Assembly (NCBI GenBank): GCA_003562475.1
Contig: PWUU01000074.1
Location: forward strand, 25,423 to 89,422
Source of the DNA: Dehalococcoidia bacterium
Lineage (GTDB): Bacteria > Chloroflexota > Dehalococcoidia > GIF9 > AB-539-J10
DNA: 64,000 nucleotides
Direction: 5' to 3'
A program made the translations under genes and the position numbers. The notes under the pieces are model-generated. The model saw nothing but the letters and a program-made list of their open reading frames with translations, was not told where the DNA came from and ran no database searches. This document shows positions 36,903 through 45,674 of the stretch, in pieces. Position 1 is the stretch's first letter. Each line of letters opens with the position of its first letter.

Positions 36903-37190
36903 ATGGCTCATGCCGCAGGAGCAGCAAGGGCAGCGGCTGCAGCAGCTATTGCACGGGCAACCAAAGCTTCCGGGGCGTTCGCAAATATGGAGCCCGACGG
37001 CTTCCCGGCGATCGTGCACAAGCGCGAGAAACCACTCGTGGTCATCGCCACAGGATGGTTCCTCAGCAGATCCTTCCGGCACCTTGTTGGCTACAAGGGG
37101 TTCGTATTCCACACGAACCTCAGGAACGAATTTGTGCTGCCCGGCAAGGCTGATGTCGTCCATGCAAGAACGGTATGGGCCCCGGGGTGA
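36903..37190 (+). CDS. Small conserved protein of unknown function, family B (copy 1)
   Basis: 95 residues, ATG preceded by GAGGAGG. The N-terminus is an Ala-rich helix (MAHAAGAARAAAAAAIARAT), followed by a compact domain with KASGAFANMEPDGF, EKPLVVIATG, RHLVGYKGFVFHT, LPGKADVVHART and a terminal WAPG. The same blocks occur in the protein at 57229-57531, so these are paralogues of one family. The beta-rich core suggests a small barrel or PH-like domain, perhaps with the Ala-rich helix as membrane or protein contact. No known function. Confidence 0.7.
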   Translation: MAHAAGAARAAAAAAIARATKASGAFANMEPDGFPAIVHKREKPLVVIATGWFLSRSFRHLVGYKGFVFHTNLRNEFVLPGKADVVHARTVWAPG

Positions 37191-37263
37191 TCGTGTCTTG
37201 CGCAGCAGCGGTGATCACCCCGAAATACGCGCCCACGAGTGATCTATTACGACATGCTCCATC

Positions 37264-38166
37264 ATGAACGTACCTGAGATCAAGCTTCGCAGTCTGGCCG
37301 AGGCGGCAGCCCTTATCAAGAGTGGCAGTCGCATCCACCTCGGCGGGATGGCCGTACATAACCATCCCATGGCCTTCGTCTATGAGCTCATTCGCCAGGG
37401 AACTCGAAACCTCACCATCGTCGGTCACGTAAGCGCGAGCGACGTCGACATACTTATCGGCGCAGGCCGGGTAAGACGGCTGGAATTCTCCTACGTAGGG
37501 CTTGAAGAGTTCGGCACGGCACCCTGCTTCAGGAGAGCTGTCGAGGCAGGAGAAATAGAGCTTTCCGAATACAGCGAGCCCGTGGCGTTTGAACGGTTTG
37601 CATGCAGTGCACGGGGCATGCCGTTCTTCACCACACGTGAGATGATAGGTACCGACCTCCCGCGCGTCAACCCGGACATAAGAGAGATCTGCGACCCGTT
37701 CGGAAGCGGCACCTATCATGCGGTGTCAGCCGCCGAGCCTGAATGGGTAATCATCCACGCACCGGCAGGTGACAGATACGGAAACGTTCTCTTCTTTCCA
37801 TACCGACAGCTACCTGAGGATCTCGACCTCACCGCCACACGCACCACAAGGAACTTGATTGTAACGGTCGAACAGATAGTGTCCCACGATAGGGTGAAAC
37901 AGTCACCCTACCTTAACCTCATTCCACGATTCAGAACGACCGCCATCGTTGAGGCGCCATATGGCGCTCATCCTTTCTCCTGCCTGCACGTGTATGACCA
38001 AGACAGGAATCACCTCGGACACTACGCATCGGTTGCGCGAACCACTGAAGGATTCAATCGCTATCTCGATGACTATGTTTACTCGGTGCAGACACACGAC
38101 GCATACCTTGAACTGATTGGCGCGGCGAGACTCGCGAACCTTCGACAGATCGGGGGTATTCTGTGA
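37264..38166 (+). CDS. CoA-transferase subunit A (glutaconate CoA-transferase/IpdA-like)
   Basis: 300 residues of the CoA-transferase family I fold. Blocks: LAEAAALIKSGSRIHLGGM, NLTIVGHVSASDVDILIGAG, a GTAPCFRRAVEAGEIELSEY section and HAPAGDRYGNVLFF, as in GctA/AtoD-like alpha subunits. The stop overlaps the start of subunit B by four bases. The family includes glutaconate and 3-oxoacid CoA-transferases and the steroid-ring hydrolase IpdAB; the substrate cannot be fixed. Confidence 0.85.
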   Translation: MNVPEIKLRSLAEAAALIKSGSRIHLGGMAVHNHPMAFVYELIRQGTRNLTIVGHVSASDVDILIGAGRVRRLEFSYVGLEEFGTAPCFRRAVEAGEIELSEYSEPVAFERFACSARGMPFFTTREMIGTDLPRVNPDIREICDPFGSGTYHAVSAAEPEWVIIHAPAGDRYGNVLFFPYRQLPEDLDLTATRTTRNLIVTVEQIVSHDRVKQSPYLNLIPRFRTTAIVEAPYGAHPFSCLHVYDQDRNHLGHYASVARTTEGFNRYLDDYVYSVQTHDAYLELIGAARLANLRQIGGIL

Positions 38167-38990
38167 CACGCCAGCCCGCCAGCATCTACGAGATCATGGC
38201 AACGGTCATCGCACGCGAGTTGCGAGACAATGAGCTGTGGTTTCTCGGGCTCTCCACGGGCCCACAGACAATACTCATGCTGACCCGTATCCCCATCGTC
38301 GGGATGGCGCTTGCCCAGTACACACATGCCCCAAATTCGTGGATGCTCGTTGCTGGATGGGTGATGAATCCTACTGTAAGCAGTGTGCCCACCCAAATGG
38401 AGAGCGAGTTTGGGACAGCCCTGGGACGGTGGCCGGCAGAGGCCTTCAACAACAGCCTGTCCATGTCGTACGTCGCAGCCCGCCACGAGATCGACGTCGG
38501 ATTTGGCTCCGCAGCACAGGTCGACAAGTACGGCAACTGTAATACTGTAGCGATAGGCGACTATGCCCGTCCGAAGGTTCGCCTCATTGGGCCGGTCAAT
38601 CAGCCAGGTCACTTCTCACTCTTCGGGCGTGAGATCATCATCCTGCCCCATGAGAAGCGCAACTTTGTCGACAGGGTTGACTTCATCTCGGGTGCAGGTT
38701 ATCTCCAGGGCCCCGGCTGCAGAGAAGCGGCAGGGCTCCATCAGGGTGGGCCCTGCATGATTCTGACCGATAAAGGAGTCTTCCGGTTCGATCGCGACAC
38801 CAAGCTCGCGCAACTCGAGTCCATGCATCCCGGAATCACACTCGATGAGGTGGTCGAAGAGACAGGCTTCGTTCACGACTATGTGCCGCAATCTGTCTCC
38901 GTAACATCGCCACCCAGCCAGGATGAGTTGTTGCTCATACGTGAGCAAATAGACCCACGCAATGTCCTGCTGCCTCCTTCTGCATACTAG
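38163..38990 (+). CDS. CoA-transferase subunit B (glutaconate CoA-transferase/IpdB-like)
   Basis: 275 residues, GTG start overlapping subunit A. Recognisable blocks: VIARELRDNELWFLGLSTGP, GSAAQVDKYGNCNTVAIGDY, VDFISGAGYLQGPG, GGPCMILTDKGVFRFD, and a C-terminal HPGITLDEVVEETGF. In transferases of this type a Glu in subunit B forms the acyl-CoA thioester; the expected region (TQMESEFG) has Glu candidates but the alignment is unsure. Its stop shares CTAG with the convergent gene on the other strand. Confidence 0.85.
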   Translation: MTRQPASIYEIMATVIARELRDNELWFLGLSTGPQTILMLTRIPIVGMALAQYTHAPNSWMLVAGWVMNPTVSSVPTQMESEFGTALGRWPAEAFNNSLSMSYVAARHEIDVGFGSAAQVDKYGNCNTVAIGDYARPKVRLIGPVNQPGHFSLFGREIIILPHEKRNFVDRVDFISGAGYLQGPGCREAAGLHQGGPCMILTDKGVFRFDRDTKLAQLESMHPGITLDEVVEETGFVHDYVPQSVSVTSPPSQDELLLIREQIDPRNVLLPPSAY

Positions 38991-40207
38991 AAGAAGAACC
39001 CCAGCCTTCTACGGCGGAGACTCGCATTCAGCTTCCCCTTCCCGACATCCGTGAGATACAGTTGTGCTCCTATCAACGTGATCAACCCTTCCTCAAAGAG
39101 CTCCTCGAGTATGCCATCGACGTGCTTCCGGTAGTCGAATCCTGCTGCAGGGCTACGATGCGTCGCATGTGGCAAGTCATCCGGAGTGAAGGTCTGGTCA
39201 TAGCGCAGGACGACGTCCCGGCGATTACTGACCTCCTTGATCGTTAACAGCGTCCATATCTTGAAGAAGTTCCACCTGTGCCAGTCAAACCCGCGCTCAT
39301 CATCTGCTCCGGTATCGCCCTTGATGTCTGTACTTCGGGCCACATGAGAAAGCTCGATGGCCAGCTCTACAGCAGCGCGCAGAATGAGGAGAGCTATGAG
39401 CAACGCTACAATCGCGTCGACTGCGTAGATTCCAAATCGTGCGAAGACCAGACCAATCAGTACCGCTGCTGCCTGAAATACGTGACTGCGGCTATCTACC
39501 GACTGCGAGATCAGCGCAAGGCTCCCCCCACGCTTACCCACCACACGCTGATAGACGCTGAGCGCATACGAGACTCCCGCAGAGACTATTACCGCCCCGA
39601 ATGCCGCCGGGGGGGTTGCAACGACCGCTGACAGCATCAACCGCGTGATTCCCTCGTATATGATGAGACTGGAGAGCAACCCCATTACCGCAACCACAAA
39701 TGCCGCCGACATCAGCTCCTTTCCGAATCGCACACCAAGGAGCACAATGGATGCAGACAGGACATCAATGAGGCTGTCCAGTCCGTCTGCCACCAGTGCC
39801 GCACTACGAAAGGTGAATCCCGCTGCCAGCTTCAGCAGTGCCAGGAAGACGTACGAAATCACCGAAAGTCGGGACGCAACAGATGGGCTGTGCATCAATG
39901 CGGTCCACCCGTCCTCCGACTCACGCGCACGCCGGTATGCAGACTCTGCGAGTTCCTGTCCCTCCGCCGTGAGGGAATAGGCGTCTCCTTCTTTGCTTAC
40001 GAATCCCTTTCTCACGAGGGCGCCCAGATTCTCGTCGAGCTCGCGGTGGAATCTCCATCCACGATCTTCACCAGCAAAGGAAACGGGCAGTCCCATGTAG
40101 TGCAACAGACGCTCGTACTTCTTACGAAGGCCTTGCTCCGTGTCGGCGCCATTCCTGAGCGCCATCAGGATGAATGGTTGATGTCCTCTGAGTCGGGTTG
40201 GAGTCAT
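38987..40207 (-). CDS. CDF-like membrane transporter flanked by winged-helix-like domains
   Basis: 406 residues with an unusual three-part layout. Residues 1-90 look like a winged helix (LRKKYERLLHYMGLPVSF, LGALVRKGFVSKEGDAYSLT). Residues about 110-300 are six membrane helices of the CDF type, with LVADGLDSLIDVLSASIVL in TM2 (DxxxD instead of HxxxD) and SQSVDSRSHVFQAAAVLIG in TM5 (DxxxH). Residues 310-400 form a second winged-helix-like part (VDGILEELFEEGLITLIGAQLYLT). The order suggests a metal transporter or sensor that also binds nucleic acid or partners on both ends. No operon partner. Confidence 0.75.
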   Translation of the reverse strand: MTPTRLRGHQPFILMALRNGADTEQGLRKKYERLLHYMGLPVSFAGEDRGWRFHRELDENLGALVRKGFVSKEGDAYSLTAEGQELAESAYRRARESEDGWTALMHSPSVASRLSVISYVFLALLKLAAGFTFRSAALVADGLDSLIDVLSASIVLLGVRFGKELMSAAFVVAVMGLLSSLIIYEGITRLMLSAVVATPPAAFGAVIVSAGVSYALSVYQRVVGKRGGSLALISQSVDSRSHVFQAAAVLIGLVFARFGIYAVDAIVALLIALLILRAAVELAIELSHVARSTDIKGDTGADDERGFDWHRWNFFKIWTLLTIKEVSNRRDVVLRYDQTFTPDDLPHATHRSPAAGFDYRKHVDGILEELFEEGLITLIGAQLYLTDVGKGKLNASLRRRRLGFFF

Positions 40208-40303
40208 GTTATGCTATCCAAAGCGCACATTATAACCCGCCATCAAGACAAACGGGCATCTCCAGGACTCTTACCACAGCCCCCTTTTGAACGACAGACT
40301 CAT

Positions 40304-41134
40304 TTAGAAGCACCACTCGATCCGCCCCAACAACCCGTGTGCAGTTGCCACCTGCTCCACTCTGTCCCGAAGGGCAGCCTCATAGTCCATCGACCCGGAG
40401 GTAAACAGGATCTTTCGATATCTTGAGAGGAGTGACGGATCGATGGCGCACACCGCCGCCGATACGGCAGGCCACATTCCTGCTCGACGATTCAACCTGT
40501 CCACAAATAGACAATCCGGCTGCAAGTCAGCTGCTGCACAGAACAGGCGCCGAAGCCCTTCACCAGCATCGGACAGGCCGGGTAGCAGCGGCCCAAGAAA
40601 TACGAAGGTCTGCATACCGATCTTGCGTGCCTCCTCCAGAACGCGAAGTCGCTGGATCGGGGGTGATGCACCGGGTTCGAAGACACTCGCAACGCCAGCA
40701 TCTTCTGTGGTGAGCGTAATGCCAAACCGCACATTCGCATGTCCCTCCAGCAGATCGAAATCGCGCTGCGCGAGCGCGCTCTTGGTTTGCAGAAACAACG
40801 GGTAGCCAGCTTCCAGCAGCAGACTGAGACATCGCCGGGTTATTCCATAATCGGCCTCGGGCCATTGCCACGCATCACACACAGAGCTAATGTAAACGAA
40901 GCCGGGACGGGAACGCTCCAGTTGCCGCTGCAGTACGGAGGGAGCGTTGATCCTGACATCCACGAAGCTGCCCCAACTCTCTCCCGGGTGTGAGAATCGC
41001 GTGGCAAACCTGGCATAACAGTACACACACGCGTTTGCGCAACCCGAATAGGGATTCACACAGTAGTCGAAGAGCTTCGAACGCGTGAGCGCAGAACGAA
41101 CTGTCACCTCTCTGATTCGCACATCCATCGTCAT
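40304..41134 (-). CDS. SPL-family radical SAM protein
   Basis: 276 residues. The radical SAM cluster motif is CANACVYCYARF (CxxxCxxC), preceded by FDYCVNPYSGC, matching the Rv2578c/spore-photoproduct-lyase-like group. Later blocks FVYISSVCDAWQWPEADYGI and TRRCLSLLLEAGYPLFLQTK and a FGITLTTED strand follow the SPL-like barrel. Such proteins are widespread orphans of unknown reaction, sometimes linked to DNA repair. It is transcribed divergently from the universal stress protein. Confidence 0.85.
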   Translation of the reverse strand: MTMDVRIREVTVRSALTRSKLFDYCVNPYSGCANACVYCYARFATRFSHPGESWGSFVDVRINAPSVLQRQLERSRPGFVYISSVCDAWQWPEADYGITRRCLSLLLEAGYPLFLQTKSALAQRDFDLLEGHANVRFGITLTTEDAGVASVFEPGASPPIQRLRVLEEARKIGMQTFVFLGPLLPGLSDAGEGLRRLFCAAADLQPDCLFVDRLNRRAGMWPAVSAAVCAIDPSLLSRYRKILFTSGSMDYEAALRDRVEQVATAHGLLGRIEWCF

Positions 41135-41732
41135 GCATATGTATGATACCTGAGAACCCTTCGCAACCCATGGTGTTCACCAAGACTGTTCTCACGCTGC
41201 TCTCTCACGTACAAAAGTGGCCAGCACTGTAGCACATGAGCTTTGGCAACTGGTAAACGAGGATGCTTCACGGCCGGGGCATGGTCGGGCTTTGAGTGTC
41301 AGCTTCCCCACGACGATCCGCAACCGTCGTTTCCTTCTGAGATCTGCACCAGACTAAGGGTGGCGCATCAGACCGAGGGTTGCTCAAGAATCGATTCCGT
41401 GGTATGGTAACCTGTGTCCCGGGCGACCAAGCCAACAGGCATCGGAGACCCACTGGGCGGATGCCGGGGCAGATCCCGGTCCGGAGGACCCGGATCAATA
41501 GTTGGGTAGATGCCAGAAGACGGTCTCCGCAGCATTGACTAGTGAGGCCACCCGGGGCTTTCTTGTATCAACGGCCGCAACGGTCTCTGTGCTATTCGTG
41601 CATCACCCGCGCCACGACTTCTATCCAGTGTTATAATCAACGTGCCGAGAAGCCAGTCTCCCTTTGTCACCCGGCGAGAACCAGAGGCGGCTGTTTGAGT
41701 GCCGCCAGGAGCGGGCGAAGGAGGTGTGAGGG
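41135..41732. other. Divergent intergenic region with a structured element
   Basis: About 600 bp without a convincing gene. The left half is plain; the right half holds a strongly self-complementary segment (41438-41528), listed separately. A ribosome-binding site (GAAGGAGG) lies at the right end, before the universal stress protein. Confidence 0.5.
41438..41528 (+). ncRNA. Candidate structured RNA or leader, unassigned
   Basis: A hairpin pairs 41472-41482 with 41486-41496 (10 of 11 pairs, one C-C mismatch) around a three-base loop. Around it, GGCATC (41438-41443) can pair with GATGCC at 41460-41465 or at 41509-41514, and GGAGACC (41444-41450) can pair with GGTCTCC (41522-41528). The latter pairing excludes one alternative, giving switch-like options. 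Strand is uncertain: as a plus-strand RNA it would lie about 200 bases before the UspA gene. I could not match it to SRP, 6S, RNase P or a known riboswitch. Confidence 0.35.
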
Positions 41733-42620
41733 ATGATTGGGAGGATACTGGCACCAGTTGACGGTTGCGCACGCGCAGAGGTGGTGCTTCCTTACGTAGA
41801 GGAGCTCAGCAATCGCGTTGGTGCGCACGTCACTCTCCTTCACGTATTTCCGCCGACACTCCACGAGCAGCGCGAGGCACACGTTCAGTATGTTGAGACA
41901 CTGGCATCGCGGCTTCAAGCTCGCCTGCGACACTCCCGAGTTCAGGTAGACGGAATAGCTATCGAAGGCAAGCCCAACCGGGAAATAGCCGACTACGCCG
42001 CTCGAGAAGACATAGATCTTATTGCCGCTTCACCTCACAGTCAAAGGAGTCACGGACACTGGACGGTTGGCCGAACGGCAGACAAAGTCATTCGAGAGAC
42101 AAGCAAACCCGTCCTCCTCGTCCACCTCGAGGCTCCAGCCACCGCCGCTGGCAAAGACCTGTTGAACCGCATCCTGGTTCCTCTCGACGGCTCCAGGGCG
42201 AGCAGGGATGTGCTGCCACACGTTGAAGCAATACTCGACAAGGAATGGCTGTCGGGTAGCGGTATAGTCTGGCTCATGCACGTTATCCCGTCAGACCACT
42301 ACGCAACAGGACCGTTGATCGCGAAACGTGTACCCTACAGCTCCTCGGAATTGGATGTAATGCGCCTCCAGGCGTCACGCTACCTGGAAGAGATCGCGAG
42401 GCGGCTGCGCATTGACGAAAGAAGGATAGAAACGAGAGTTGCCACGGGCGATACCGCAACCATGATTATCCAAGCTTCTGCTGAGGTCGGAGCCAATCTC
42501 ATCGCGATGACGACCCACGGTCATTCAGGATTCAGTCGCCTGTTCCTCGGAAGCGTTGCCGACCGGATCCTGCACAGATCGACGATCCCGCTCTTACTGG
42601 TGAAGCCGGTTGCGTACTGA
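41733..42620 (+). CDS. Universal stress protein with two UspA domains
   Basis: 295 residues, ATG preceded by GGAGGTG. Two Usp domains: the first has ILAPVDGCARAEVVLPYVEEL and ends SKPVLLVHLEAP; the second starts RILVPLDGSRASRDVLPHVE and ends in THGHSGFSRLFLGSVADRIL then IPLLLVKP, close to the ATP-binding G-x2-G-x9-GS signature. Double-domain proteins act as stress-related nucleotide sensors in the cytoplasm. It is monocistronic and divergent from the radical SAM gene. Confidence 0.93.
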   Translation: MIGRILAPVDGCARAEVVLPYVEELSNRVGAHVTLLHVFPPTLHEQREAHVQYVETLASRLQARLRHSRVQVDGIAIEGKPNREIADYAAREDIDLIAASPHSQRSHGHWTVGRTADKVIRETSKPVLLVHLEAPATAAGKDLLNRILVPLDGSRASRDVLPHVEAILDKEWLSGSGIVWLMHVIPSDHYATGPLIAKRVPYSSSELDVMRLQASRYLEEIARRLRIDERRIETRVATGDTATMIIQASAEVGANLIAMTTHGHSGFSRLFLGSVADRILHRSTIPLLLVKPVAY

Positions 42621-43230
42621 AACGGCCTACGACCTGCACCGGCATTGGTGTGAATGATAATAGCAGGTGCCGGAACGACTGGCGATGGATGGTCAGCAGG
42701 AAGGTGGCAGTGCCAGCGGTAGTGTCATTCACCGGGTTCTTTGACCCACCCATCTGTCAGCGTCAAGAGAATATGGCAGACTTGACTTCAACAAGAGGGT
42801 TAGCCGGTTAGGGTTTGGATGCATAGAGCCTGCGACATGCATGTCGGTAGAGAGGGGGTCGCCAGAGCCTCTGTGATTGCCGACTATGTCTTGCACGTGA
42901 GCAATACCCAACTGTCTTCCTTGATAGAAGCCTGACCGTATGCGACCATGCCGGGCGGGCACATAGACATGATCCGGTTCCCTTCGATTGAGAGTAGCCC
43001 AGCAACGTGCCAGAAGGTTGATATCCCCTTCCTGGCGTGTTGAGCACATGTCCGCAGGAGTAGCGCTTGTTCCATTTGTGCTAATCGCTTACGTATGCTA
43101 CTGGTACAATGAAGACCAACACGTTTGCCTGAAGGGGTACACCTGCTCATCCAGGGTGAGCCTCTCACTGTGATGCGTGCTCCGAAATCCTCACAGCCCT
43201 ATCGAAGGTCCCAGCGAGAGGGTAGTCTGC
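42621..43230. other. Intergenic region, probably decayed
   Basis: About 610 bp after the universal stress protein. Several overlapping open frames on the minus strand share short protein-like pieces (FWHVAGLLSIEGNRI), but none has a start signal or recognisable family. Most likely degraded sequence. Confidence 0.35.
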
Positions 43231-43590
43231 GTGAAAAGAAAACCGGTCATTGGAATGACCGTAACTGCCATCATAGTTGTCTTGGCAGTTGCCTTTGGAG
43301 GCAGAGAGCCAACTACCCCACCCGCGACACCACCCAGCCCCCTCACCGGTGTCTGGGGTCTTGGTGAGAAGCATGTGGTGACCTTCAGCGGCGATAGTAC
43401 CGGGCATATCGCTGGGGGCGAGTCCGAGTTCACGCTGGAACTGGATACTCGTGCCGCCGACGTTGACGAGCGCTGGCAGGGCGAGTACTGTGTCCTGCTG
43501 CTTGACGAGGATGGAGTGGTGAAAAGAATCGAACATCAGCACTTTGACATTCCAGGCGGGGTTAAGACGCACGCCTCGATTACGGTGTAG
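43231..43590 (+). CDS. Membrane-anchored or secreted small protein of unknown function
   Basis: 119 residues from a GTG at 43231 (GAGAGGG upstream). N-terminal basic residues and a hydrophobic segment (IGMTVTAIIVVLAVAFGG) form a signal anchor, then a Pro/Thr linker (PTTPPATPPSPLTG). The domain that follows (GLGEKHVVTFSGDSTGH, WQGEYCVLLLD) looks like a small beta sandwich. No family recognised. Confidence 0.5.
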   Translation: MKRKPVIGMTVTAIIVVLAVAFGGREPTTPPATPPSPLTGVWGLGEKHVVTFSGDSTGHIAGGESEFTLELDTRAADVDERWQGEYCVLLLDEDGVVKRIEHQHFDIPGGVKTHASITV

Positions 43591-44194
43591 TTTTCAGCCC
43601 ACCTCCACGGTCCTTATGGGCTTTCAGTTCTCATTCCGGACCGCGGACAGACTATTCACACCATCTGGATAAGGGAAGAACGAGCGATCATTGTCGGACC
43701 ATGGCCGGTGTTCGACACGTGCCCGGGTACGTGATGCAGGAAGGCGGCTCTGAGCCTGCCCGAGAATCTATGCCTACTTCAATTAGGCGTTTCTCAGAAT
43801 CGTCTCAACAGCGAGGCGTATGTCCGCAGGCAATCGGAATGCGCTGTTTGAGTTGATGTGCACGCATCCAAATCCGTTATCCCTAATCCGCGGATGCTTC
43901 GGGACCGAGGGGTGGCTTGAGCCCGCAAAGACCTGGGACTCACCCAGACAGCCCGCAAGCGACATGCTGAGACATAGGCCCTACAGGAATGCCGCTGCGA
44001 TCATCCACCCCATGGGCAACGCTTACGACGAGATCGCCACCATACGCAGATGCCACACCAGGATTGCCGGCTGCGGCGAACACGTCAGCGACCTTAGACG
44101 TGAAGCACTGAGGACGACAACCGATTCGGGTGAGCTGCGCAGCCGCACCACGATCACCCGTGAATGTAGAGGCGCTCATTAGTGAGGAGGCAGT
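43591..44194. other. Degraded region, possible thioesterase tail
   Basis: About 600 bp without an intact gene. On the minus strand around 43783-43890 the translation (FRLPADIRLAVETIL) resembles the C-terminus of a hotdog-fold acyl-CoA thioesterase (RxPxxIRxAVE), but the rest is missing. A plus-strand open frame of 120 codons overlaps it and shows no family. Confidence 0.3.
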
Positions 44195-44362
44195 ATGCAG
44201 AATCAGCTGAAGAACGGAACAGTCGGCCAACCGGGGTTCGAGGTCTCGGTCCGCCGCAGGGCCATACTGTGGCCGGCGCCTCTGCTCATCGCAGGAAGCA
44301 TATACCTGTCAACCTGGTCACGGTCGGCCGTTTCGGCGGCGAACTTGGGGTCAAGGTAGCAT
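44195..44362 (+). CDS. Possible small membrane protein
   Basis: A 55-codon frame with GAGGAGG just upstream of its ATG. It is basic up to residue 22, then has one hydrophobic stretch (AILWPAPLLIAGSIYL). It could be a real small membrane protein or the leftover 5' end of a larger gene, as the area around it is decayed. Confidence 0.3.
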
Positions 44363-44683
44363 TACCCGTCTACTAGCTAACACAGGCCAATGAACATACG
44401 CACCGCGGCAGCAGCAGCAGAAGGAAAGGAGAGGATACGTTCCACCCGTCGTTCCGGAGGTGAACCGGCTGCAGCTCCGGCCTTCGTCCCGTGTAGAGAA
44501 GGAACACTGCATGTCCTCGTTCAGATTCAATCCGAAAGTGCGGGGGTATGTCGACCCGCCCGTCATCTCGTCTGGTGGTGCGGATGAACGTGCGTCCTGT
44601 ATCCTGTATCGCGACGTGGTACGCGTGGCCCGTCGACGGTTGCAGGAAACGACGGCCATGAAGACAATCAGGGAGGGTAAGGC
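44363..44683. other. Intergenic region, no gene recognised
   Basis: About 320 bp. Open frames overlap the next gene's upstream region without a start signal. GGGAGGG at 44671 belongs to the ketopantoate reductase start. Confidence 0.4.
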
Positions 44684-45400
44684 ATGGTTAACGAACAGGA
44701 CCGCATGCGAATACTGGTGTTCGGCGCGGGCGTCCTCGGTAGTGTGTATGCGGCGCGGTTGCAGGATGCCGGCCATGAGCTGACGTTGGTCGCACGCGGA
44801 CAGCGGTACCACGATATCAGGGAGCACGGCATTGTGGTCGAGTACTTCGACACTCGAGAACAAACCACGACGAAGGTAGATGTGGTCGATCGCATGCCCG
44901 TCGATGAGCACTACGATTTCTGTCTCGTGCCCGTGCAGAAGACGCAGCTTGATGGCGCTCTTGCCGCCCTCTCCGGAAACCCGCACATTCCTGCGTTCCT
45001 GTTCATGGTCAACACTACGGAGGGACCACAGGCCATGATCGATGCGCTGGGGAGGGATCGGGTGCTGCTGGGGTTCGCCAACCTGGGCGGTGAACGCGAC
45101 GGCCATGTCGTGAGGGTGATGATTGCAAAAGGAAAGCCGATCACCATCGGAGAGCTTGATGGCTCCAGGAGCAAGAGACTTCATCGGATTGCCTCCGCCC
45201 TCGGTGACGCAGGCATTGGTGTGGATGTCAGCCCGAACATGGATGCGTGGCTGAAGTACCACGTCGCCCTGGTGGGACCGCTGGCCAACGCCCTGTACAT
45301 GGCGGCCCTTGACCACAAGCCACATCGTGACCCTGTGCCACAACGCGGTCGAACGGTGGATGCTGCTGACGACGTAGTTGCTGTGAGCAAGTATGTATAA
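44684..45400 (+). pseudogene. 2-dehydropantoate 2-reductase family protein, 3' truncated
   Basis: The first 205 or so residues are a good ketopantoate reductase-type protein: RILVFGAGVLGSVYAARLQDAG (NADP motif), LVARGQR, FCLVPVQKTQ and the C-terminal domain start WLKYHVALVGPLANALYMAA. After that the sequence (DHKPHRDPVPQRGR...) no longer matches, and the protein stops at 238 residues, where the family has about 300-315. The catalytic Lys/Asn region of the all-alpha domain is incomplete. The end lies within a few bases of an IS3 fragment, so insertion probably removed the 3' end. Start supported by GGGAGGG. Confidence 0.75.
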
Positions 45401-45406
45401 CTACGG

Positions 45407-45594
45407 TGTCACTTCAACTGGATATTTGCAGCGCTCTGGTCCTCGTGATCTTCCCCCGCCGTCGATACCAGTGCAACTTGGAGTCCTGACGTAGTCTCTG
45501 CATACTCCTGCTGGGTCAGACTGCCGAGAGAGCTGTGTGGCCTGGCGCTATTGTAGTCCGACGTCCGTGCTTCGATAATCTCCCGCGCAATCTA
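45407..45594 (-). mobile_element. IS3-family transposase, C-terminal fragment
   Basis: On the minus strand 60 codons read AREIIEARTSDYNSARPHSS, LGSLTQQEYAE and a terminal AANIQLK. The DYN..RPHSSLG..T..E(Y/F)A block is the hallmark of the IS3-type DDE transposase (integrase core) C-terminus. A stop at 45592-45594 interrupts the frame upstream and the catalytic DDE domain is gone. The terminal sequence beginning TGTCACTTC at 45407 may be the IS end, directly against the truncated ketopantoate reductase gene. Confidence 0.8.
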
Positions 45595-45674
45595 CTCCCC
45601 TCCTTGATCTATGAACAGCACGCCTCTATCCTCTAGTGGTTCGACTGGTAGTAGCCGGCAACTGGTGCCAAGCT

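Noticed and set aside
41438..41528. The structured element as SRP RNA or 6S RNA
   Set aside because: It has GGTCCGGA-like bases but lacks the conserved symmetric loop and AGCAG of SRP RNA, and lacks the long central bubble of 6S.
44351..45343. A 330-codon minus-strand frame opposite the ketopantoate reductase
   Set aside because: The plus-strand reading matches a real family; the antisense has none and lacks a start signal.
45640..45660. A tRNA-like TGGTTCGACTGGTAG fragment
   Set aside because: No matching acceptor or anticodon arms; it lies in an intergenic stretch beside the IS3 fragment.
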